This document shows, in pieces, positions 1 to 5,442 of a stretch of DNA of 8,043 nucleotides. The notes below the pieces were generated by a model that made no database searches, was not told the DNA's origin, and was given only the letters and a program-made list of their open reading frames with translations. Source of the DNA: Falsiroseomonas sp044348345 (GTDB taxonomy: Bacteria; Pseudomonadota; Alphaproteobacteria; Acetobacterales; Acetobacteraceae); contig JBIKSZ010000177.1 in NCBI GenBank assembly GCA_044348345.1, positions 1-8,043 on the forward strand, given 5' to 3'. The number at the start of each line of letters is the position of its first letter. Positions within the stretch are counted from its first letter, which is position 1. The position numbers were made by a program, and so were the translations under genes.

Positions 1-94
1 GCCCGGGCCGGCCAAAGGGGCCAGCCAGCGGCTCTGCCACCGGCGGTGTGGCGCAACCGGCCAGCAACAGAACAAGCAATGCCGCGCGCCACAT
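1..94 (-). CDS. Small lipoprotein, N-terminal fragment (runs off left edge)
   Basis: Read on the minus strand, an ATG at 94 opens 31 codons that continue past position 1. The peptide starts MWRAALLVLLLAGCATPP: a short basic N-region, a leucine-rich hydrophobic stretch, then LAGC, a textbook lipobox with Cys14 as the lipidated residue, followed by a Pro/Ala-rich linker. This predicts export by Sec and processing by signal peptidase II, giving a membrane-anchored lipoprotein. An in-frame TGA lies two codons upstream of the ATG, so the start cannot be further upstream. A GGAG lies about 11 nt before it, a rather long spacing. It points the same way as dapA and smpB but is separated from smpB by 128 nt, so cotranscription is uncertain. 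The mature domain is outside the window, so no function can be given. Confidence 0.7.
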   Translation of the reverse strand, partial: MWRAALLVLLLAGCATPPVAEPLAGPFGRPG

Positions 95-222
95 CGGTCA
101 GCCCGCTCCGTTCACCATGCCGTCCCGCCGCGCGCCGATTGAGCGGACCTCCGGCCTTGGCTTGGGGCCGGCGGGCCCGTGACCCTGGTTGCCGAAGCGC
201 TGCACGACGCCGCCTTGGCGCC

Positions 223-708
223 TCAGCCCTTCTCCCGCATCAGCCGCGCCTTGTCGCGCTGCCAATCCCTGGCCGCGATGGCGGCGCGCTTGTCGTGTTT
301 CTTCTTGCCCTCGCCCACGCCGAGCAGGACCTTCGCCACGCCACGTTCGTTGAAGTGAATGTCCATCGGCACCAGCGTGATGCCCTCACGCGTGATGGAG
401 CCGATCAACTCCTTCACCTGCTTGCCGCGCAGCAGCAGCTTGCGCGGGCGGCGGGGCTCGAACTTGGCGGCGAAGCTGCCGGCCTGCCATTCGGGAATGT
501 AGCAGTTGAACAGCCACATTTCGCCATCGCGCTCGCCGGCCCAGGCTTCGGTCAGCGTGGCGCGGCCGGCGCGAAGCGACTTCACCTCCGGCCCGATCAG
601 CATCAGCCCGGCCTCGATCTCCTCACCGATCTTGTAGTCGAAGCGCGCCTTGCGGTTCTGCGCGGCGATGCCGTGGCTGATCAGGCCCTTCTTGCGGGGT
701 TCCGCCAT
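223..708 (-). CDS. smpB: SsrA-binding protein SmpB
   Basis: SmpB binds tmRNA (SsrA) and delivers it to stalled ribosomes for trans-translation in the cytoplasm. The 161-residue length is typical of the family. Recognisable segments are the N-terminal GIAAQNRKARFDY stretch (about 13-25), the GPEVKSLRAGRA tmRNA-binding barrel segment (39-50), and the basic C-terminal tail with KKKHDKR at 135-141 and RDWQRDKARLM at 147-157. In this family the tail enters the vacant mRNA channel of the stalled ribosome. The ATG at 708 lies 7 nt after the dapA stop, with an AGG about 6 nt upstream that overlaps the dapA stop codon, so the two are probably cotranscribed and coupled. The stop is TGA at 223-225. Reading frame and motifs are intact. 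The partner gene ssrA is not in this window. Confidence 0.97.
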   Translation of the reverse strand: MAEPRKKGLISHGIAAQNRKARFDYKIGEEIEAGLMLIGPEVKSLRAGRATLTEAWAGERDGEMWLFNCYIPEWQAGSFAAKFEPRRPRKLLLRGKQVKELIGSITREGITLVPMDIHFNERGVAKVLLGVGEGKKKHDKRAAIAARDWQRDKARLMREKG

Positions 709-715
709 GCGCGAC

Positions 716-1594
716 CTAGTTCAGCAGGCCCGCGCCGGCCATCGCCTCGCGCACACGCATCTTCGTGCTGTCCGCGACCGGCGCCATGGGCAGGCGGCAG
801 AGGTCGCGCGAGCGGCCGAGCAGGCTCGCCGCATGCTTCACCGGGCCCGGCGAGGTCTCGCAGAACATCGCGTCATGCACCGGCACCAGGCGATGCTGGA
901 TCGCCATCGCCTCGGCCACGCGGCCCGCGGCCCAGGCATCGTGCATCTCGCGGCACAGCCGCGGGGCAATGTTCGCGGTCACGCTGATGCAGCCATGCCC
1001 GCCGGCCGCGAGATAGGCGACGGCCGTGTGGTCCTCGCCCGAGAGCTGGCAGAACTCCGGCCCGCAGGCGAGCGTCGTGTGCAGCGGGCGCGTCAGATTC
1101 GCGGTCGCATCCTTTACGCCGACGATGTTCGGGTGCTTCGCCAGCCGCGCCATGGTCTCAACGCTCATATCCACCACGCTGCGGCCGGGGATGTTGTAGA
1201 TGATGATCGGCAGCGCGACGGAATCCGCAATCGCCATGTAGTGGCGATAGAGCCCTTCCTGCGTCGGCTTGTTGTAGTAGGGCGTGACCACCAGCGCGGC
1301 ATCCGCGCCCGCTTCCTTGGCATGGCGCGTCAGGCCGATCGCCTCGGCCGTGCTGTTGCTGCCCGTGCCTGCGATGACCGGCACGCGGCCCTTCGCGGCG
1401 GCGATGCAGGCCTCCACCACCTGGTTGTGCTCGGTGTGCGTCAGGGTCGGGCTTTCGCCGGTCGTGCCGACCGGGATCAGCCCCTGCGTGCCCTCGGTGA
1501 TCTGCCATTCCACGAAATCGGTGAAGGCCTTGAGGTCCAGGGACCCGTCTGCCTGCATCGGCGTGATCAGCGCGACGAGCGAACCCCTGAACAT
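716..1594 (-). CDS. dapA: 4-hydroxy-tetrahydrodipicolinate synthase (DHDPS)
   Basis: DapA condenses pyruvate with aspartate-4-semialdehyde, the committed step to meso-diaminopimelate (peptidoglycan) and lysine, in the cytoplasm. The 292-residue (beta/alpha)8 barrel aligns without gaps to E. coli numbering over the motifs I checked: Thr44-Thr45 in GTTGES, Tyr107 in PYYNKP, Tyr133 and Arg138 in YNIPGR, and the Schiff-base Lys161 in VGVKDAT. Residues matching the E. coli lysine-inhibition pocket are also present (Ser48, His53, His56, Asn80, Glu84, Tyr106), with Pro for Ala at 49, so feedback inhibition by lysine is predicted. The start MFRGSLVALITPM is the usual family N-terminus. A GAGG lies about 11 nt upstream of the ATG. 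The gene diverges from the transglycosylase gene and is followed at once by smpB. Confidence 0.97.
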   Translation of the reverse strand: MFRGSLVALITPMQADGSLDLKAFTDFVEWQITEGTQGLIPVGTTGESPTLTHTEHNQVVEACIAAAKGRVPVIAGTGSNSTAEAIGLTRHAKEAGADAALVVTPYYNKPTQEGLYRHYMAIADSVALPIIIYNIPGRSVVDMSVETMARLAKHPNIVGVKDATANLTRPLHTTLACGPEFCQLSGEDHTAVAYLAAGGHGCISVTANIAPRLCREMHDAWAAGRVAEAMAIQHRLVPVHDAMFCETSPGPVKHAASLLGRSRDLCRLPMAPVADSTKMRVREAMAGAGLLN

Positions 1595-1630
1595 GGTTTT
1601 TCGAGCCTCGGTAGCCGTGTGGGACCGCGG

Positions 1631-1659
1631 AACCTAGGCCGCAGGGGCGATGGCGGCAA
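1631..1659 (-). promoter_or_regulatory. Predicted sigma-70-type promoter for dapA-smpB
   Basis: On the minus strand, TTGCCG (1654-1659) and TAGGTT (1631-1636) are separated by exactly 17 nt, a spacing and composition common for housekeeping promoters of GC-rich alphaproteobacteria. Transcription would start near 1623-1625, giving a leader of about 30 nt before the dapA ATG at 1594. The -35 matches TTGACA at four positions, and the -10 matches TATAAT at the key first, second and last positions. This is a pattern match only. No operator or riboswitch-like structure is obvious in so short a leader. Confidence 0.45.
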
Positions 1660-1688
1660 GGCCGCTGCCCGGGACGGAATCGCGCTAT

Positions 1689-1697
1689 AGAGGGGGG
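1689..1697 (+). promoter_or_regulatory. Shine-Dalgarno sequence of the transglycosylase gene
   Basis: The purine run AGAGGGGGG ends 1 nt before the ATG at 1699, with the GAGG core about 5 nt upstream. It is the only strong ribosome binding site in the divergent gap. Together with the signal peptide that begins exactly at this codon, it fixes the start of the lytic transglycosylase. Confidence 0.7.
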
Positions 1698-1698
1698 C

Positions 1699-3672
1699 AT
1701 GCGCCGCCTCCTCCGCCTTGCCCTGCTCCCCCTTCTCCTCGCCGGCCCGGCCGCCGCCCAGCCCTGGGCAAGCGAGCCGCAGCGCGCCGCCGGCCGCCAG
1801 GCGCTGGCCGCCGCCCAGGCCGGCCGCTTTGCGGACGCCGAGACGCTCGCCGCCAGCGCCGACCCGATGGCCCGCAAGCTGGTCGCCTGGCTGCGGGTCC
1901 AGGCCCGCAACGGCCCGGCGACGGGGGCGGAGATCGCCGCCTGGCTGGCCGCCAACCCCGACTGGCCGCTGCCCGAGACCATCGCCCGCCGCGCCGAGGA
2001 GCTGCTGGCCAAGGACACAGACGACGCGCTGGTGCTGCGCCATTTCGCCCGCATCCCGCCACGCGGCATCGAGGCCGCGCAGCGCTTCGCCGATGCGCTG
2101 GGCCGCGCCGGCCGGAGTGCTGAGGCCGCGCCGGTGCTGCGCGAGACCTGGCGCCAGGGCCCGCCCGCCGATCCCGCCGCCGAGGCCGCCTTCGCCGAGC
2201 GCAACGCCGCCATCCTGACCGCCGACGACCATTGGCGCCGATTCGACCGGCTGGTGTGGGAGAACCAGGCGGGAGCCGCCTCTCGCATCGTGCCGCGGCT
2301 CGACACCAATCGCCGCGCGGCGGCCGAGGCGCGGCTGGCTGCGCGCGGGGAACGCGAGCCGGACGGCGCCGCGCGGCTGCGCGACATCGGCGTGATGTAT
2401 GAACGCGCGCGGCTGCTGCGCCGACGCGACCGCGATGCGGAGGCCGCTTCCGTCTGGGCCTCGGCCGAGCCGCTGCAGACCAATCTCTCGCCTGCCGCCG
2501 CCCGCGCCATCTGGGCCGAGCGGCAGATCCTGGCCCGCAAGCTGATCCGCCTGGGCGATGCGCCGACCGCCTATCGGCTCGCGGCCAATCACGGCCAGGC
2601 CGAAGCCGGGGAGCCGCGGCAGGAGGCCGAGTTTCTCGCCGGCCTCATCGCACTCCGCCGGCTCGACGACCCGGTGCGCGCCGAGCGCCATTTCGCCCGC
2701 GTCGCGGAAGGCAGCCAGAGCGTCATCACCCGCGCACGCAGCGCCTATTGGGAAGGGCTTGCGCTCGCGGCACAGAACCGCCCGGCCGAGGCCCGCGCCC
2801 GCTTCGAAGCCGCGGCCGCCTTCCCTGTCGCCTTCTATGGCCAGCTCGCCTCCCTGGCGCTGGGCGAGACACCGGCCCAGCTTTCGGCGCGGATCAACGC
2901 CGCCGCCCTGCCCGAGCCGCCGGCCGATGTCGCGCGCAGCTTCGGCGCACGGGAGTTGGCGCGCGCGGCGATGACGCTCGCCGATCTCGGCCAGCCCGAC
3001 CGAGCGCGGATGTTCCTGCTGCGAATGGAGGATGTTGCGCCGGATGCCACCGATCGCTGGCTGATCGCGCGCCTCGCGGTGATCATGGGCCGCCCCGATC
3101 ACGCCGTCTGGGTGGCGCGCCGGGCCGGGGTGGATGGCGTGATGCTGGTCGAGGATGGCTGGCCCAGCCCCTTCCCTATCCCGACCGAAGGCGCGGAGCC
3201 GGCTCTGGTCAACGCCATCACCCGGCAGGAGAGCAATTTCGATCTCAGCGCCGTCTCCTCGGCCAATGCGCGCGGACCGATGCAGCTGCTGCCGGCGACT
3301 GCGGAGTCGGTCGCACGGCGCCTCGGCATCCGGCACAACACGGCGATGCTGACGACGGATGCGGCGCACAACATGCGCCTCGGCTCGGCCTATATCGCCG
3401 ATCGGCTCTCGCGCTACGCGGGCGCGCTGCCGCTGGCGGCGGCCGCCTATAATGCCGGTGCCGCGCGGGTGGATGAATGGCTCGTCACCTATGGCGATCC
3501 GCGCATCCCCTCCGGCCCCGATATGCGCGAATGGATCGAGCTGATCCCCTTCGGCGAGACGCGCAACTACGTGCAGCGGGTGATCGAGAACACCGTCGTC
3601 TATCGCGCCCGCAACGCCGCAACCGCCAACCTGCCGCATCCGCTGGCGCCGCTGCTGGAAGGCCGTCGTTGA
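1699..3672 (+). CDS. slt: Soluble lytic murein transglycosylase (Slt70-type, GH23)
   Basis: This enzyme cleaves the MurNAc-GlcNAc bond of peptidoglycan in the periplasm, releasing 1,6-anhydromuropeptides for wall turnover and recycling. A signal peptide is clear: MRRLL, a hydrophobic core, then GPAAA with likely cleavage after Ala20. Residues about 21-480 are an alanine-rich, all-helical region with TPR-like character, matching the superhelical ring of Slt70. The C-terminal SLT domain (about 495-625) holds the catalytic Glu511 in ITRQESNF, the GPMQLLPATA motif (526-535), AAAYNAGAARV (581-591) and the late ETRNYVQRV motif. The length of 657 residues is close to that of E. coli Slt (about 645). 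The start is set by AGAGGGGGG just upstream. It diverges from dapA and is the first gene of a five-gene run; its TGA overlaps the start of the next gene. Family assignment is firm, but the exact Slt class is less so. Confidence 0.93.
   Translation: MRRLLRLALLPLLLAGPAAAQPWASEPQRAAGRQALAAAQAGRFADAETLAASADPMARKLVAWLRVQARNGPATGAEIAAWLAANPDWPLPETIARRAEELLAKDTDDALVLRHFARIPPRGIEAAQRFADALGRAGRSAEAAPVLRETWRQGPPADPAAEAAFAERNAAILTADDHWRRFDRLVWENQAGAASRIVPRLDTNRRAAAEARLAARGEREPDGAARLRDIGVMYERARLLRRRDRDAEAASVWASAEPLQTNLSPAAARAIWAERQILARKLIRLGDAPTAYRLAANHGQAEAGEPRQEAEFLAGLIALRRLDDPVRAERHFARVAEGSQSVITRARSAYWEGLALAAQNRPAEARARFEAAAAFPVAFYGQLASLALGETPAQLSARINAAALPEPPADVARSFGARELARAAMTLADLGQPDRARMFLLRMEDVAPDATDRWLIARLAVIMGRPDHAVWVARRAGVDGVMLVEDGWPSPFPIPTEGAEPALVNAITRQESNFDLSAVSSANARGPMQLLPATAESVARRLGIRHNTAMLTTDAAHNMRLGSAYIADRLSRYAGALPLAAAAYNAGAARVDEWLVTYGDPRIPSGPDMREWIELIPFGETRNYVQRVIENTVVYRARNAATANLPHPLAPLLEGRR
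3657..3662 (+). promoter_or_regulatory. Shine-Dalgarno supporting a TTG start
   Basis: GGAAGG lies inside the last codons of slt, 6 nt upstream of TTG at 3669-3671. Spacing and sequence are near ideal. No in-frame ATG or GTG exists at the expected N-terminus of the hydrolase, so this site is the main evidence that the hydrolase begins at TTG. Confidence 0.6.
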
Positions 3673-4505
3673 GGACGCTGCGCTTCCGCGCCCGCGATGG
3701 CCTCGGCCTGGCCGCGGTCGATCACCCGGGGCCGGAGGGGCGGACGCCGATCCTGTGCCTGTCGGGGCTAACGCGGAGCGGCGGCGATTTTGCCCGCCTC
3801 GCCGCGCGCCATGCCGGCACGCGGCGCGTGCTGACGCTGGACCATGCCGGCCATGGCGACAGTGAGCGACCCGCGGATATCGCGCGCTACGCCATCCAGA
3901 ACGCATTGGGCGATGTGCTGGACACGATGGCGGCGCTGCATGCGCCACGCGCTGTGATCGTCGGCACCAGCTTCGGCGGGATCCTGGCGATGGTGCTCGC
4001 GGTGCTGCGCCCTTCGGCTATCGCGGGCGTGGTGCTGAACGACATCGGCCCGCAGGTGGAGAGTGTGGGCCTCGATTTCGTGCAGTCCTTCGTCGCGCGC
4101 GATCCGGCTTTGCCCTCGCTCGAGGCCGCGGTCGCGCATCTGCAGGCGACGCTGCCGCCGCTGACGCTGGACGCCGCTGGTTGGCTGCACTTCGCCGCCC
4201 TGACCTATGCGCCGGGCGCCGACGGGCTGTGGCATCCGCGCTGGGACACGCGCATTGCGGAAGCCTTGCGTGGCCAGGGCGCGCCACCGCCACTCTGGGG
4301 GGCCTTCGGTGCCTTGGCGCATGCGCCGCTGATGCTGGTCCGCGGTGCATCATCGGAGCTGCTATCGCCCGCCACCGCCGCCCGCATGCGCGCCATGCGC
4401 CCCGACATGCACGTCCTGGAAGTGCCGGGCAGCGGCCATTGCCCGACGCTGGAGGAGCCGACGGTGGTCCCCACGCTCGATCATTTCCTGCAGGAGATCG
4501 CATGA
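3669..4505 (+). CDS. Alpha/beta-fold hydrolase, function unknown
   Basis: The 278-residue product has the layout of a small alpha/beta hydrolase: LCLSGLTRSGGDF (29-41) as the oxyanion-loop strand, LDHAGHGDSERP (57-68), the nucleophile elbow GTSFGG with Ser101, a lid-like insert at roughly 115-215, then LMLVRGASSELLS with a likely acid at Glu230, and GSGHCPTLEEP with catalytic His257. Most relatives have Asp where Glu230 sits. There is no signal peptide, so it is probably cytoplasmic. I chose TTG at 3669 because it overlaps the slt stop (TTGA), has GGAAGG 6 nt upstream, and puts the first strand (RTLRFRARDG) right at the N-terminus. The nearest in-frame ATG upstream (3477) would overlap slt by almost 200 nt. 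The stop overlaps the pgpA start. The substrate (ester, lactone, thioester or other) cannot be read from the sequence. Confidence 0.85.
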   Translation: MRTLRFRARDGLGLAAVDHPGPEGRTPILCLSGLTRSGGDFARLAARHAGTRRVLTLDHAGHGDSERPADIARYAIQNALGDVLDTMAALHAPRAVIVGTSFGGILAMVLAVLRPSAIAGVVLNDIGPQVESVGLDFVQSFVARDPALPSLEAAVAHLQATLPPLTLDAAGWLHFAALTYAPGADGLWHPRWDTRIAEALRGQGAPPPLWGAFGALAHAPLMLVRGASSELLSPATAARMRAMRPDMHVLEVPGSGHCPTLEEPTVVPTLDHFLQEIA

Positions 4506-4948
4506 CGCCTGCGCGGCTCATTGCAACGCTCGGCGGCGCGGGGCTGCTGCGGCCCGGCCCCGGCACCTGGGGCTCGGCGGTGGTGCTGCCACTTGTGCTG
4601 CTCGGCCCGCTGGCATGCCTCGTATTGGCGCTGGCGGTGACGCTGGCTGGCTACTGGGCCGCACGCGAGGTGCTGCGCGACGGCACCGAGGATCCGGGCT
4701 GGTTCGTCGCCGATGAAGGCGCGGGCATGCTGATCGCGCTCGCCGCCCTGCCGGCGGCAAGCTGGACCGGCGTGCTGGTGGCCTTCGCTCTGTTCCGGCT
4801 GCTCGATATCGCCAAGCCCTGGCCGATCTCCTGGGCCGATCGGCAGGCCGGCGCCTTCGGCGTCATGCTGGACGATATCCTGGCAGGCGCCATCGTTGCG
4901 GCCGTGCTGCTCGCCCTTCACATGGCTGTTCCGGGAGTGCTCGGCTGA
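4502..4948 (+). CDS. pgpA: Phosphatidylglycerophosphatase A
   Basis: PgpA removes the phosphate from phosphatidylglycerophosphate to give phosphatidylglycerol in the inner membrane. The 148-residue protein carries the family signature in order: GLLRPGPGTWGS (14-25), DPGWFVADEGAG with Asp71-Glu72, FRLLDIAKPWPI (98-109) with Asp102 and Lys105, Asp113, and GVMLDDILAG (120-129) with Asp124-Asp125. Hydrophobic segments at about 27-50, 74-98 and 126-145 fit membrane helices. The ATG at 4502 overlaps the hydrolase stop by 4 nt (ATGA), with AGGAG about 5 nt upstream. Its own TGA shares one base with the next ATG (TGATG). The length is slightly below the E. coli protein (about 170), mostly from a short N-terminus, which is usual in alphaproteobacteria. 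Confidence 0.93.
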   Translation: MTPARLIATLGGAGLLRPGPGTWGSAVVLPLVLLGPLACLVLALAVTLAGYWAAREVLRDGTEDPGWFVADEGAGMLIALAALPAASWTGVLVAFALFRLLDIAKPWPISWADRQAGAFGVMLDDILAGAIVAAVLLALHMAVPGVLG

Positions 4949-5439
4949 TGCTGGACCAGGCCATGCTGGACGAGGCCGCGGCGCTGCTCGGCGCGCTGCA
5001 GGCAAAGGGGCTGACGCTGGCGACGGCAGAGAGCTGCACGGGCGGGCTCATCGCCGCGGCGCTGACCGCGATCCCAGGCTCCTCCGCCACCGTGCTGGCG
5101 GGCTATGTCACCTATTCGAACGAGGCGAAGACCCGGATGGTGGGCGTGCCGGCCGCGATGCTCGCGGCCCATGGCGCGGTCAGCGAGCCGGTCGCGCGGC
5201 AGATGGCCGAAGGTGCCGCCGCCGATGCGGGGGCGGACATCGCCATTGCCTGCACCGGCATCGCCGGGCCTTCGGGCGGCAGCGCGGCGAAACCGGTGGG
5301 GCTGGTCTTCATCGCCTGCGCCGCCCGTGGCAAGCAGACGGTGGTGGAGCGCCACATCTTCCTCGGCGACCGCACCGCCATCCGCGCCGCGACCGTCGCG
5401 CGCGGCTTCGCGCTGATCCGCCGCGCGATCGAGGAGTAG
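4948..5439 (+). CDS. pncC: CinA C-terminal-domain protein, nicotinamide-nucleotide amidohydrolase
   Basis: Stand-alone members of this family hydrolyse nicotinamide mononucleotide (NMN) to nicotinate mononucleotide in the pyridine-nucleotide cycle, in the cytoplasm. The 163-residue protein is one CinA-C domain: TAESCTGGL at 26-34 with the proposed nucleophile Ser29, then GYVTYSNEAKTRMVGV, HGAVSEPVARQMAEG and CTGIAGPSGGSAAKPVGLV. The N-terminal MoCF/ADP-ribose pyrophosphatase-like domain of full-length CinA is absent, and no remnant precedes it because pgpA ends at the same point. The ATG at 4948 overlaps the pgpA stop by one base, with GGGAG about 10 nt upstream. A second ATG at 4963 is a possible alternative. 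The family call is firm; the enzymatic role rests on characterised relatives. Confidence 0.9.
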   Translation: MLDQAMLDEAAALLGALQAKGLTLATAESCTGGLIAAALTAIPGSSATVLAGYVTYSNEAKTRMVGVPAAMLAAHGAVSEPVARQMAEGAAADAGADIAIACTGIAGPSGGSAAKPVGLVFIACAARGKQTVVERHIFLGDRTAIRAATVARGFALIRRAIEE

Positions 5440-5442
5440 GCC

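Noticed and set aside
151..171. CCGGCC/GGCCGG inverted repeat between smpB and the lipoprotein as a terminator
   Set aside because: It has only 6 bp, a 9-nt loop and no T-tract. Such GC palindromes are expected by chance at this base composition.
46..987. Plus-strand frame of 313 codons over smpB and the end of dapA
   Set aside because: It is antisense to two well-supported genes, with low-complexity Arg/Pro/Ser composition and no motif.
650..1690. Plus-strand frame of 346 codons antisense to dapA
   Set aside because: The His/Arg/Ala-rich product has no recognisable domain, and dapA on the other strand is certain.
1686..1691. TATAGA as a -10 box for slt
   Set aside because: It would place the transcription start at or next to the ATG, conflicting with the strong Shine-Dalgarno at 1689-1697, and no -35-like sequence lies 16-18 nt upstream (the region reads cgctgc).
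3477..3668. 64-codon N-terminal extension of the hydrolase
   Set aside because: It lies wholly within the SLT domain coding region of slt in another frame, is Arg/Ala-rich, and precedes a natural N-terminus that has its own ribosome binding site.
1567..3948. 793-codon open frame on the minus strand, antisense to slt
   Set aside because: Its composition is a shadow of GC-rich codons on the other strand: low-complexity Arg/Gly/Ala-rich protein without recognisable domains. It lies opposite a gene with clear motifs and also overlaps the start of dapA.
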